64,000 nt of DNA, taken from NCBI RefSeq assembly GCF_013359695.1, contig NZ_JABFMU010000027.1, positions 11,090 through 75,089 of the forward strand, read 5' to 3'. The stretch is from Pseudomonas sp. C2B4. GTDB lineage: Bacteria > Pseudomonadota > Gammaproteobacteria > Pseudomonadales > Pseudomonadaceae. The notes under the pieces were generated by a model, which was not told the origin of the DNA, ran no database searches, and saw only the letters and a program-made list of their open reading frames with translations. A program made the translations under genes and the position numbers. Every line of letters starts with the position of its first letter. The stretch's first letter is position 1. Shown here in pieces: positions 1 through 8,810 of this stretch.

Positions 1-11
1 GACTGACACAC

Positions 12-286
12 CGCCTTCGCGAGCAAGCCCGCTCCCACATTGAACCGCGTCCTCCGAAACAACCCGATCAACTGTGGGAGCGGGCCTGCTCGCGAAGAGG
101 CCATCACTGCCAACAACCCGGCTGACTGACACACCGCCATTGCAAGCCCGCTCCCACATTGAACCGCGTCCTCCTGAACAACCCGATCAACTGTGGGAGC
201 GAGCCTGCTCGCGAAGAGGCCATCACTGCCAACAACCCGGCTGACTGACACACCGCCTTCGCGAGCAAGCCCGCTCCCACACTGAC
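12..286. repeat. REP/REPIN palindrome cluster in tandem
   Basis: Inverted copies of the Pseudomonas REP core (GTGGGAGCGGGCCTGCTCGC and its complement) alternate here. A unit starting GACTGACACACCGCC recurs at 1, 124 and 243, so two paired units plus a third half are tandemly duplicated with a period of about 120 bp. The second copy has lost part of the TTCGCGAG arm. No gene is visible in this stretch. REP doublets of this kind are usually spread by RAYT transposases acting in trans. Confidence 0.9.
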
Positions 287-312
287 CGCATTATCCTTCA
301 CCCATGCCTCCG

Positions 313-333
313 CCAAGCCGGGGGCTTTTTTTT
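313..333 (+). terminator. short rho-independent terminator
   Basis: A small hairpin (AAGCC-GGG-GGCTT) is followed by a run of eight T. It would end transcription of a gene lying left of the window and separates that unit from the creatinase promoter. Confidence 0.6.
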
Positions 334-496
334 GGGTACCGGATGGCCCCGAGGGGTGGCTGTCGAAAACAGCGGATCTGACCAACTACAGGTCGGATTC
401 GCGCAAAAAACCTCACTTTGCATCTGTTCGAATGATCTCCAGCGGCCCCCCAGATTGGCGCCTTCTGTAGCTCAAACAATGACAAGGATAAATGAC

Positions 497-1708
497 ATGC
501 AAATGCCGAAAACCATCCAGATCAAGAACGGCGAACGAGTGACCCCGACGTTCTCCGCTCAGGAATATGCCAACCGCCAGGCCAAACTGCGGGCCCACCT
601 GGCGCAGAACAATATCGATGCGGCTGTCTTCACCTCCTACCACAACATCAACTACTACAGCGATTTCCTGTACTGCTCCTTCGGGCGTCCGTATGCGCTG
701 GTCGTGACCCAGGACAGCGCCGTGACCATCAGCGCCAACATCGATGGCGGCCAACCGTGGCGCCGGACCGTCGGCACGGACAACATCGTCTACACCGACT
801 GGCAGCGCGACAACTACTTCGCCGCGATCCAGCAGGCCTTGCCCAAGGCGGGGCGCATCGGCGTCGAGTTCGATCACCTGAACTTGCTCAACCGCGACAA
901 ACTCGCCAATCGCTACCCGCAGACCGAGCTGGTGGATATCGCCGCTCCGTGCATGCGCATGCGCATGATCAAGTCCGCCGAAGAACACGCGATCATTCGT
1001 CAGGGCGCGCGTATTGCGGACATCGGCGGTGCCGCCATCGTCGAAGCCTTGCGTGACCAGGTGCCGGAATACGAGGTCGCCCTGCATGCTACCCAGGCGA
1101 TGGTGCGTGAAATCGCCCGCACGTTCCCGGACTCCGAGCTGATGGACACCTGGACCTGGTTCCAGTCCGGTATCAACACCGATGGTGCCCATAACCCGGT
1201 GACGTCGCGCAAGGTCAACAAAGGCGACATCCTCAGCCTCAACTGCTTCCCGATGATCGCCGGCTACTACACGGCACTGGAGCGTACGCTGTTCCTCGAC
1301 CACTGCTCCGACGAGCATCTGCGCCTGTGGGAGGTCAACGTCAAGGTGCACGAGGCCGGTCTGAAACTGATCAAGCCAGGCATGCGCTGCTCTGATATTG
1401 CGCTGCAATTGAACGAGATCTTCCTGGAGCACGACCTGCTGCAGTACCGCACCTTCGGCTACGGTCACTCCTTCGGTACGCTGAGCCATTACTACGGCCG
1501 CGAAGCCGGTCTGGAACTGCGCGAAGACATCGACACGGTGCTGGAACCGGGGATGGTGGTGTCCATCGAACCGATGATCATGCTGCCCGAAGGCCGTCCG
1601 GGCGCTGGTGGGTATCGTGAACACGACATCCTGATCGTCAACGAACAGGGTGGGGAAAACATCACCAAGTTCCCGTATGGCCCGGAACACAACATCATCA
1701 AAAAGTAA
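497..1708 (+). CDS. creatinase (creatine amidinohydrolase, EC 3.5.3.3)
   Basis: Hydrolyses creatine to sarcosine and urea. The 403-residue length equals that of the well-known P. putida enzyme, and I recognise close identity throughout. It has the M24 'pita-bread' fold with an N-terminal creatinase domain (about 1-160) and a C-terminal catalytic domain. His232 in SGINTDGAHNP and Glu262 in TALERTLF fall at the known active-site positions. The ATG follows an AAGGA about 8 bases upstream; the reading frame runs open further upstream, but that extension does not match the family. The gene lies upstream of an MHS symporter and in the same locus as creatininase. Sarcosine oxidase genes are not in the window. 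Confidence 0.95.
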   Translation: MQMPKTIQIKNGERVTPTFSAQEYANRQAKLRAHLAQNNIDAAVFTSYHNINYYSDFLYCSFGRPYALVVTQDSAVTISANIDGGQPWRRTVGTDNIVYTDWQRDNYFAAIQQALPKAGRIGVEFDHLNLLNRDKLANRYPQTELVDIAAPCMRMRMIKSAEEHAIIRQGARIADIGGAAIVEALRDQVPEYEVALHATQAMVREIARTFPDSELMDTWTWFQSGINTDGAHNPVTSRKVNKGDILSLNCFPMIAGYYTALERTLFLDHCSDEHLRLWEVNVKVHEAGLKLIKPGMRCSDIALQLNEIFLEHDLLQYRTFGYGHSFGTLSHYYGREAGLELREDIDTVLEPGMVVSIEPMIMLPEGRPGAGGYREHDILIVNEQGGENITKFPYGPEHNIIKK

Positions 1709-1714
1709 GACCTT

Positions 1715-1745
1715 GCGCCGCACAGTGACCCTGTGCGGCGTTTTA
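1715..1745 (+). terminator. terminator after creatinase
   Basis: CGCCGCACAG-TGACC-CTGTGCGGCG hairpin followed by TTTT, seven bases past the creatinase stop. It implies that creatinase is a monocistronic unit or that the symporter is expressed only by partial read-through. Confidence 0.85.
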
Positions 1746-1934
1746 CCTTGATCAGTGGCAAAAAATCTTCCCGGTGGCTGAGATGCACCGAAAAAAAACG
1801 ACGCATGCGCACCCAAGAGCGCGCAGCATCTACTGAGCCTTAACCCTGCCAAGTAAAACAATAGAGGGTTCTGTCATGTCCTACGTCTCGTCTTTTCATC
1901 CCGATCACCGCACCGCTGACACCGGAGGTGCGCA

Positions 1935-3275
1935 ATGAGCACCCCAAGCGCCAGCCTGACGCCGACCCTGGCGCAGAAACTTGAACAGACCGCCGAACGC
2001 AAGGCCCTGCGGCGTGCCGCCAGTGCCAGTTTCATGGGCAACTTCGTCGAGTGGTTCGACTACGCGGCCTACGGTTACCTGGCTACCGTCATCGCGCTGA
2101 CGTTTTTCCCGCAAACCGACAAGGCCACCGCGCTGCTGGCGACTTTTGCCGTGTTCGCGCTGTCGTTTATCGTCCGTCCGCTGGGGGGCCTGGTCTGGGG
2201 GCACTTCGGTGATAAATACGGGCGACGCAGTGCGCTGTCCTGGTCGATCCTGATCATGTCGGTCTCGACCTTCTGTATCGGCATTCTGCCGACCTACAAC
2301 CATATCGGCCTGTGGGCACCGGCCTTGTTGCTGCTGATTCGCCTGTTCCAGGGTTTCTCGGCTTCAGGGGAATATGCGGGGGCATCGGCCTTTCTCGCCG
2401 AGTATGCGCCCGAAGGGAAACGCGGGTTGTACACCAGCATTGTGCCGGCGAGTACCGCCGCGGGCTTGCTGTTCGGCGCAGTGTTTGTCGCCGGGCTGCA
2501 CGCGTGGCTGAGTGTCGAGGACCTGCACAGCTGGGGCTGGCGGTTGCCGTTTCTGCTGGCGGCGCCATTCGGGCTGGTGGGGCGCTATATCCGCATGAGC
2601 CTGCAGGACACGCCCAAATTCCTGGAGATGGAAAAGCGTCTTGAGGCGAAGGAGGGCGCCACCCATGCGCCGGTGCGTGAATTGCTCACCGTGCACCGGC
2701 GCAGCGTGATGATCGGGATTGGCGCGACCTGCCTGAATGCCGTGGCGTTTTACCTGTTGCTCAGCTACATGCCGACCTACCTGTCCACCGAAATGGGCAT
2801 GAGCGAAAGCGATTCGTTCCTCGCGTCGACGGTGTCGCTGGCGACCTACATCGGGCTGATTTTCCTGATGGGCAAGTTGTCGGACCGATTCGGGCGCAAG
2901 ACCATGTTGCTGACCGCTTCGGTGTTGTTCCTGCTGCTGACGTTCCCGCTGTTCGGGATGCTGGACCATCAGCCGCTGATGGTGATTCTGATGATCCAGA
3001 TTGCCTTCGGCGCGATCCTGGCGATGAACGACGGCACCTTGCCGTGCTTCCTCGCCGAGATTTTCCCCACCCGCGTACGCTTCAGCGGCTTTGCCTTCAG
3101 CTTCAACATTGCCAACGCGGTGTTTGGTGGCACCGCGCCGTTTATCGCGACCTGGCTGATCCAGCTGACCGGCAACAAAATGGCTCCGGCCTGGTATCTG
3201 TTGGCGGCTGCGGCGGTGGCATTGGTTGCCATGCTGGCGAGCCGGGAGACGGCGCACAAGGCGTTGCAGGACTGA
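1935..3275 (+). CDS. MFS transporter, metabolite:H+ symporter (MHS) family
   Basis: A 446-residue, 12-TM major facilitator. The N-terminal FMGNFVEWFDYAAYG and the loop motif GHFGDKYGRRSAL are hallmarks of the MHS family (ProP, ShiA, KgtP relatives). RLFQGFSASGEYAGA in TM4-5 is also typical. An excellent Shine-Dalgarno (GGAGGT) sits 5 bases before the ATG. Its position after creatinase suggests uptake of creatine or a related zwitterion; that substrate is inference only. A REP pair follows the stop. Confidence 0.85.
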   Translation: MSTPSASLTPTLAQKLEQTAERKALRRAASASFMGNFVEWFDYAAYGYLATVIALTFFPQTDKATALLATFAVFALSFIVRPLGGLVWGHFGDKYGRRSALSWSILIMSVSTFCIGILPTYNHIGLWAPALLLLIRLFQGFSASGEYAGASAFLAEYAPEGKRGLYTSIVPASTAAGLLFGAVFVAGLHAWLSVEDLHSWGWRLPFLLAAPFGLVGRYIRMSLQDTPKFLEMEKRLEAKEGATHAPVRELLTVHRRSVMIGIGATCLNAVAFYLLLSYMPTYLSTEMGMSESDSFLASTVSLATYIGLIFLMGKLSDRFGRKTMLLTASVLFLLLTFPLFGMLDHQPLMVILMIQIAFGAILAMNDGTLPCFLAEIFPTRVRFSGFAFSFNIANAVFGGTAPFIATWLIQLTGNKMAPAWYLLAAAAVALVAMLASRETAHKALQD

Positions 3276-3297
3276 TATCTTTCAGTGTTCTTGAGTA

Positions 3298-3372
3298 AGC
3301 CTTCGCGAGCAGGCTCGCTCCCACATTGAACCAACTCGGTCAACTGTGGGAGCGAGCCTGCTCGCGAAGAGG
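3298..3372. repeat. REPIN (inverted REP pair)
   Basis: CCTTCGCGAGCAGGCTCGCTCCCAC and its near-perfect inverse are separated by a short spacer, between the convergent symporter and GlxA-type regulator genes. It could fold into a long stem and act as a bidirectional 3' end. Confidence 0.9.
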
Positions 3373-3398
3373 CCGGCCCGGCCAACATCCATATTGAA

Positions 3399-4415
3399 TC
3401 AATGCAGCGCAGCCACCTGCTTGCGCTCACCAATGGGCGACACACCAAAAAACCGGCTATAGCACTTGGAAAAATGCGCCGGCGAAACGAAGCCGCAGGC
3501 GAGGGCGATATCACGCACCTGCGATTCGCTGCGCAGCAATAACTGGCGCGCCCGCGCCAGACGCAATTCCAGGTAGTACTGGCTCGGCGTGCGTTGCAGG
3601 TGCTTGTGAAACAGGCGCTCGAGCTGGCGCACCGACACCTCGTTCAACCGCGCAAGCTCCTCAAGACCCACCGGCTCCTCGAGATTGGCTTCCATGATTG
3701 CCACCATCTGGCTGAGCTTGGGCTGCGAGGTGCCCAGCTTTTGCCGCAACGGTACACGCTGTTGCTCCTGCGCCCCCCGGATCCGATCACACAACAGCAA
3801 CTCGGCCGTATGGGCGGCGATATCCCGACCGCCGGGTTCGCGGGCAATCAATTGCAGGGTCATGTCCATGGACGCCACGCCACCGGAGCAGGTGTAGCGA
3901 TCGCGATCCAGCTCGAACAGCTGGTTGGAAATGATGATGCCCGGGAACCGCTCCTTCAGCGCTTCGATGTCTTCCCAGTGAATCGTGCAGCGATAGCCCT
4001 TGAGCAGATCGGCGCGGGCCAACAAGTGACTGCCCGTGCAAATTCCGCCCAGCGGCACCTGATCATGGGCCAGTTTGCGCAGCCAGTTGAGCAGTGGGCG
4101 GCTGCTGTGGTTGGAGACGATCGGGTTGGATCCGACGACGAACAGCATGTCCAGTTTTGGTGCATCGCTGATGCTGTGGTCGGGCAGGATGCGCATGCCG
4201 TTGCTGGCCGTCACCGGGTCCAGGCTGGCGGCGATGATGACGGTGCGGAACATCGGTTTTCGCGCGGCCAGATTGGCCATGCGCAGGGTTTCCACGGCGG
4301 AGGCGAAACCGATGGTGGTGAAGTTGGGGATGACCAGGAAACCCACGGTTTTCACTGGCTGTTGTTCATTCGCCGAGCGTCCTGCGGCGGGTTTCGCCAC
4401 CTGGAGTTTCGCCAT
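3399..4415 (-). CDS. GlxA-family transcriptional regulator (DJ-1/PfpI domain plus AraC HTH)
   Basis: A 338-residue protein. Residues about 20-200 form a class-I glutamine amidotransferase-like sensor (VGFLVIPNFTTIGFASAVE, GGICTGSHLLARADLL). The C-terminal about 100 residues form an AraC DNA-binding domain (EELARLNEVSVRQLERLFHKHL, then VRDIALACGFVSPAHFSKCY). The same architecture occurs in GbdR, SouR and CdhR, which control quaternary-amine and sarcosine catabolism in Pseudomonas. The location fits a creatine/creatinine regulator. AGGAG lies 8 bases before the ATG. The inducer is not evident from sequence. Confidence 0.88.
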   Translation of the reverse strand: MAKLQVAKPAAGRSANEQQPVKTVGFLVIPNFTTIGFASAVETLRMANLAARKPMFRTVIIAASLDPVTASNGMRILPDHSISDAPKLDMLFVVGSNPIVSNHSSRPLLNWLRKLAHDQVPLGGICTGSHLLARADLLKGYRCTIHWEDIEALKERFPGIIISNQLFELDRDRYTCSGGVASMDMTLQLIAREPGGRDIAAHTAELLLCDRIRGAQEQQRVPLRQKLGTSQPKLSQMVAIMEANLEEPVGLEELARLNEVSVRQLERLFHKHLQRTPSQYYLELRLARARQLLLRSESQVRDIALACGFVSPAHFSKCYSRFFGVSPIGERKQVAALH

Positions 4416-4572
4416 TATTACCGCTCCTCAACTGCATCGTTCTGGTTTTGTAATTGTCAGCCCTGCAAAGGGGGGACTCTGGATTTTACACCCTGTGTCC
4501 GTAGGGCATACGCAAAAAACCGGCCAGCTCCGTGGTGGAGAGTGGCCGGAAAGAGGTGATCGTGTAGGAAAA

Positions 4573-4679
4573 AACCTGTAGGAGCGAGCTTGCTCGCGAT
4601 GGTCGTGAACGATGACGCGTAAAACCAGATAACCAACGGTGTTCTTGGTTTTTTCGCGAGCGAGCTCGCTCCTACAGGG
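4573..4679. repeat. REPIN (TAGGAGCGAGC variant)
   Basis: CTGTAGGAGCGAGCTTGCTCGCGA and its inverse about 55 bp away form a REP doublet of the TAGGAGCGA sub-type, unlike the TGGGAGCG type elsewhere. It sits between the regulator start and the 3' end of the permease. Confidence 0.85.
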
Positions 4680-4688
4680 ATCGAGTAG

Positions 4689-6083
4689 TTACGCGTTTTC
4701 GGTTTGAGCCATTTCAACGGTTTGAGCTGTTTTCTTCCTGGAATTGAAGATTGCACCCATGCAGACAATGGACAGTGTCAGCGCACCTGTCGCAATCACC
4801 TCCATGCGATGCTGCGGCAGAATCAGCATCACCATCAGGATGCTCAGGATGCAGGCAATCACCAGGTAGCTGAGCCAGGGGAAGAGCCACATCTTGAAGG
4901 CGATCGGTTGTCCCGAGGCATTCATCTTTTTGCGCAGTACCAGTTGCGAAACAGCAATGACCAGATAGACCAGCAGCGCAACCGCCCCGGAGCTGGCCAG
5001 CAGGAAGGAGAACACCTCATTGGGTGCAAAATAATTCAGCGCCGTGGTCAGAAAACCCACTGCCGTGCTGGCCAGTACCGCGACAAAGGGCACCCCTGAA
5101 GACGAGGTCTTCTGCAGAACCCGAGGGCCGTCCCCGCGTTTGCTCAGGGAGTAGACCATGCGCGACGCGGTATAGATGGCCGAGTTCAGGCAGCTGGCGA
5201 CCGCAATCAACACCACGACATCCACGATCATTTTCGCGTACGGGATGTTCATCAACTCAAGCGCTCGCTGATAGGAGCCGACTTGCACGAGCATGGGGTC
5301 GTTCCAGGGGACGATGGAGATGATCAGGAACACTGACACGATGTAGAAAATCCCCATGCGCCAGACCACGGAGTTGGTCGCGCGGGTGATCTGTTTGGAG
5401 GGGTTTTTCGATTCGGCCGCGGCGATGGTGACGATTTCCGTGCCCATGAAGCTGAACACGGTGGTGAGCATCGCGCCGATCACCGCTGTCATGCCATTGG
5501 GCATGAAGCCGCCGAACTCATGGCTCAATTGCACGACACCACTGACCGTCGTATCCGGCAGTCCGCCCACCAGGGCCAGCGCGCCAAGGGCGATAAAGCC
5601 CAGGACCGCGATGACTTTGAGCATGGCGAACCAGAACTCGAACTCGCCGTACCGGGCGACACTGAACAGGTTGGTCAAGGTCAGCAGGCCCGTGACCGCT
5701 ATCGCAAACTCCCAGGTTTGAATGGAAGGAAACCAGGCGTGCAGGATGGCGGCTGCGGCGATGGCTTCGATCGGAATGACCAGCACCCAGAACCACCAGT
5801 ACAGCCAGCCGATGGTGAAGCCGGCACTGCGCCCCATCGCCCGCTCGGCGTAGGTCGAAAATGATCCGGTATCAGGCGATGCGACTGCCATCTCTCCCAG
5901 CATGCGCATGACCAGGACGACCAGCGTGCCGGAAAAAATATAGGCCAGGATTGCGGCGGGCCCCGCCGAGGCGATGGCGTGGCCGGAACCGATGAACAGG
6001 CCGGCGCCAATGGCACCGGCGATGGAGAGCATGGTGACGTGACGCTGCTTGAGGCCTGGGGCCAGATTTGAGCTGCTGGACAT
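4689..6083 (-). CDS. amino acid permease (APC family, GabP-like)
   Basis: 464 residues and about 12 TM segments. The N-terminal VTMLSIAGAIGAGLFIGSGHAI and the consensus SPDTGSFSTYAERAMGR are typical of the AAT branch of the APC superfamily, which includes GabP. It lies downstream of creatininase on the same strand (80-bp gap), so it may import creatinine or a breakdown product. GABA or another amino acid is equally compatible with the sequence. An A-rich stretch (AAATAGAATAAAAAGG) precedes the start and resembles a Crc/Hfq target. Confidence 0.85.
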   Translation of the reverse strand: MSSSSNLAPGLKQRHVTMLSIAGAIGAGLFIGSGHAIASAGPAAILAYIFSGTLVVLVMRMLGEMAVASPDTGSFSTYAERAMGRSAGFTIGWLYWWFWVLVIPIEAIAAAAILHAWFPSIQTWEFAIAVTGLLTLTNLFSVARYGEFEFWFAMLKVIAVLGFIALGALALVGGLPDTTVSGVVQLSHEFGGFMPNGMTAVIGAMLTTVFSFMGTEIVTIAAAESKNPSKQITRATNSVVWRMGIFYIVSVFLIISIVPWNDPMLVQVGSYQRALELMNIPYAKMIVDVVVLIAVASCLNSAIYTASRMVYSLSKRGDGPRVLQKTSSSGVPFVAVLASTAVGFLTTALNYFAPNEVFSFLLASSGAVALLVYLVIAVSQLVLRKKMNASGQPIAFKMWLFPWLSYLVIACILSILMVMLILPQHRMEVIATGALTLSIVCMGAIFNSRKKTAQTVEMAQTENA

Positions 6084-6163
6084 GAGACTTACCCTTTTTA
6101 TTCTATTTGGGGGAGGGTGAAGCGCTAACGGTGGGTGCTTGTTTCGGCACGTCCCTGTGTTCT

Positions 6164-6946
6164 TTATGTGTCCAGATCAAAAGCCTCGCGCACGGCGGCG
6201 CTGATGCCCGAGACACACACTTCGAGAATCAGCTCGCCTTTCTCGCGGCTCGAACCTTTGGGCGATGACAGTGTTCCGCAGGCGGGGGTGCGCTCCGGGA
6301 TGATCGGGAAGACGTCGTAAGGCGGGAACGTGGCGGGCGGGTGGTCGACCGCGCGGCTCAGGTCGACCTTATCGGGGTGCAGGGCCAGCATCAGGGACGT
6401 TTCGAAAATACCGCCATGTTCGATATCCCAGCCGAGGAAGCCGTCGGGGTACAGCTTTGCGATAACGGCGGGGTCGTTGACGAAGTCCCAATAGGACAGC
6501 ACGACCACCTTGAAGTCGGTGATACCACCGTAGCGAAGCTCTCGCAGGGCCAGGTCGATGCCCTCGACAATGAACATCGAGTTTTCAAAGTGACCGTTCA
6601 TCATCACCAGTTTGCGCGCGCCGTGGCGCGCCAGTTCGCGGATGATGTCCTGCACGGTGCTGGTCAGCGTGGCGCCATCGAGGCTGGTGGTGCCGGGAAA
6701 GTGGTTGCCGCCACCTGATTTCTGCTGGGACTTGTAGCCGTAAGCCAGGGCGGGCAACACCAGGCCGCTGACCTTTTGGGCCACTGCCTTGCAGATCGCG
6801 GTTGGCAACAGGACATCGACTTCCATGCACATGTGATGACCGTGCTGCTCCAGTGCACCGACCGGCAGAAAGATCGGGCAGCCGGTGGCGACCTTCTCTG
6901 CGTACTCCGGCCAGGTGAGTTCTCCAATTACGACACTGTTGTTCAT
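6164..6946 (-). CDS. creatininase (creatinine amidohydrolase, EC 3.5.2.10)
   Basis: Interconverts creatinine and creatine. The 260 residues match the P. putida enzyme length. Metal ligands of the family are all present: Glu33 and His35 (GALEQHGHHM), Asp44, His119 (MNGHFEN) and Glu121, one residue earlier than in the reference because of a one-residue N-terminal deletion. The glycine-rich SGGGNHFPGTTSLDG loop is intact. The frame is open for 97 codons upstream, but the family start is the ATG chosen here. With creatinase it makes creatinine to sarcosine plus urea possible. Confidence 0.95.
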   Translation of the reverse strand: MNNSVVIGELTWPEYAEKVATGCPIFLPVGALEQHGHHMCMEVDVLLPTAICKAVAQKVSGLVLPALAYGYKSQQKSGGGNHFPGTTSLDGATLTSTVQDIIRELARHGARKLVMMNGHFENSMFIVEGIDLALRELRYGGITDFKVVVLSYWDFVNDPAVIAKLYPDGFLGWDIEHGGIFETSLMLALHPDKVDLSRAVDHPPATFPPYDVFPIIPERTPACGTLSSPKGSSREKGELILEVCVSGISAAVREAFDLDT

Positions 6947-7236
6947 CGCACACCCTCTGAAATGGATAGACCGCTTGCTGGTTTTAACCGGTGGTTGGGA
7001 GCGTTTGCCTTTGTTTGACCGAGCCTTTGGAGGGCTGGAGTCGAAGGGGAGACGTAGTGCAATTCGATCAGATGGGGAGGGGGGCAACTTGTCTAAATCC
7101 GACCCGTAATTGACATAACACCTTATGTTTTGGCGTTTCTGTCCGGTTATCGGATGAGTCTTTGGCGTTTTGGCGGGGAAGGGGGCAAAGGGTCGGATCT
7201 GGCAACGTTGCAGGATCTCCCTGCAACACGGAGCCA

Positions 7237-7338
7237 CGGTGGGAGCGGGCTCGCTCGCGAAGGTCGCTGACGATAACGCGTGCTGTCTGAATGGACGCGT
7301 TGTCCTGGCGATTTTCCCGAGCGAGCCCGCTCCTTTTA
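7237..7338. repeat. REPIN
   Basis: GGTGGGAGCGGGCTCGCTCGCGA and an inverse, imperfect copy ending GAGCGAGCCCGCTCC flank about 50 bp. It lies between creatininase upstream DNA and the 3' end of pcaG. Confidence 0.85.
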
Positions 7339-7348
7339 GCGATGAGCG

Positions 7349-7951
7349 TCAGAAATCGAAGAACACGGTTTCCGCTTCGCCTTGCAGGTGAATGTCGAAC
7401 TGGTAAGCCGGCTTGCCATCCACCGTGCAGCGCCGGGCGATCAGGGATTCACGCCGGTGGGGTTGTTCGATCAGGTTCAGCACCGGATCCACCGCATTCG
7501 CCTCCGGCTCGTCGTCGAAATACAACCGCGTCTGCAAGTGAATGTTGATGCCCCGGGCGAACAGCGACACATTGATATGCGCCGCCATGGGCACGCCCGC
7601 AGCGTTTTTCACCACGCCAGGCTTCACGGTTTGAACCGTCCATTCCCCGACGTCTGTCGTGGCGGTGCGGCCAAAGCCGTTGAAGGCTTTGTCCAGGTTG
7701 TAATCGGTGTCGTAGACGCCTTCGTGATTGGCCTGCCACAGCTCCAGGAACGCATCGCGAATCAGCTGGCCGTTGCCGTCATACACGTGACCTTTCAATA
7801 AAATGTGCTCGCCTGGCGCACCAGGCTTGGCCATGACATTCCAGATTTCCTGCTCGCGTGGCGCGTTTCCGGCCGCCTCGAGTGCCAATCCGATATGCAC
7901 ATAGGGGCCGGCCGTTTGCGAGGGGGTTTCAGTCAGCAGTTGAATGGGCAT
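7349..7951 (-). CDS. pcaG: protocatechuate 3,4-dioxygenase, alpha subunit
   Basis: 200 residues, the usual alpha-subunit length, with the family opening LLPETPSQTAGPYVHIGLAL (here LLTETPS...). It is the non-iron partner of PcaH in the ring-cleaving dioxygenase of the beta-ketoadipate pathway. A GAGGAGG motif lies 8 bases before the ATG, and the gene starts 12 bp after the pcaH stop, so the two are co-translated. Other pca genes (BDC, IJ, F) are absent from the window. Confidence 0.95.
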   Translation of the reverse strand: MPIQLLTETPSQTAGPYVHIGLALEAAGNAPREQEIWNVMAKPGAPGEHILLKGHVYDGNGQLIRDAFLELWQANHEGVYDTDYNLDKAFNGFGRTATTDVGEWTVQTVKPGVVKNAAGVPMAAHINVSLFARGINIHLQTRLYFDDEPEANAVDPVLNLIEQPHRRESLIARRCTVDGKPAYQFDIHLQGEAETVFFDF

Positions 7952-7963
7952 GCGCAAGCCTCC

Positions 7964-8683
7964 TCAGCGGTTTTCGAAGTGAGTCTTGCGCTGGCCGCGC
8001 AGGACGATATCAAAGCGATAAGCCAGGCAATCCATGGGATTGGCCATGCTCATGTCCAGCCTGGCGATCAGGCTCTGCACCGCGTCCGGATTGGCGATCG
8101 ACTTGACGATCGGGCACATCGGGATGAGCGGATCACCTTCGAAATACAGCTGAGTAATCAAACGCGTGGCAATGGACGGGCCGCTGATGGAGACATGAAT
8201 ATGGGCCGGGCGCCAGTCGTTCGGGCCATTGCGCCATGGGTAAGGACCCGGTTTGACCGTGCGGAAACTGTAGTTGCCGTCGCGGTCAGTCAACGCACGG
8301 CCCACGCCGCCGAAATTCGGGTCTAGCGGGGCCAGGTAGCTGTCTTTTTTATGCCGGTAGCGACCACCGGCGTTGGCTTGCCACATTTCCACCAGGGTGT
8401 GGGGAATCGGCTTGCCGTATTGGTCGCAGACCCGGCCCGCGACGATGATGCGCTCGCCGACGGGCAGGCCGCCGTGATTGAAGTTCAGCAGCAGGTCGTT
8501 GTCGTGCTGGCCCATCTTCAGGTGGGAAAAATCCGGGCCGCTGGTTTCCGATACCGACTGGGGAATGCTCACCAGTGCCTGGCGCGGGGAGCGCAGGATG
8601 GACGTCTTGTAGTCAGGTGTCAGGGCTTTTGGATGCCAATTACGGTCACGGATGACGAAGCGGCTGTCTTGCGCATCAGACAT
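7964..8683 (-). CDS. pcaH: protocatechuate 3,4-dioxygenase, beta subunit
   Basis: 239 residues. It carries the Fe(III) site: Tyr109 (GGRYRHKKDSY), Tyr148 (GPYPWRNG), His161 and His163 (RPAHIHVSI). It catalyses intradiol cleavage of protocatechuate to 3-carboxy-cis,cis-muconate. The frame extends 61 codons upstream, but MSDAQDSRFVIRDRNWHPKA is the family start and is preceded by AGGAAGAACGAC. The operon diverges from nothing; pcaQ lies upstream on the same strand, 127 bp away. Confidence 0.96.
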   Translation of the reverse strand: MSDAQDSRFVIRDRNWHPKALTPDYKTSILRSPRQALVSIPQSVSETSGPDFSHLKMGQHDNDLLLNFNHGGLPVGERIIVAGRVCDQYGKPIPHTLVEMWQANAGGRYRHKKDSYLAPLDPNFGGVGRALTDRDGNYSFRTVKPGPYPWRNGPNDWRPAHIHVSISGPSIATRLITQLYFEGDPLIPMCPIVKSIANPDAVQSLIARLDMSMANPMDCLAYRFDIVLRGQRKTHFENR

Positions 8684-8810
8684 GTCGTTCTTCCTGTTTT
8701 TATGGTTGGTCAAAGGCAATTGCCCCGTGGGCAGCTGCTTGTGGCTTAGTTTCCTCTTATGCGGCCCGACGTAAAATTGAAAAAAACAGGTTGCAGACAT
8801 ACCCAAATGG

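Noticed and set aside
413..1861. 482-codon open frame antisense to creatinase
   Set aside because: Shadow of a high-GC coding gene; its translation has no family resemblance and the plus-strand creatinase is certain.
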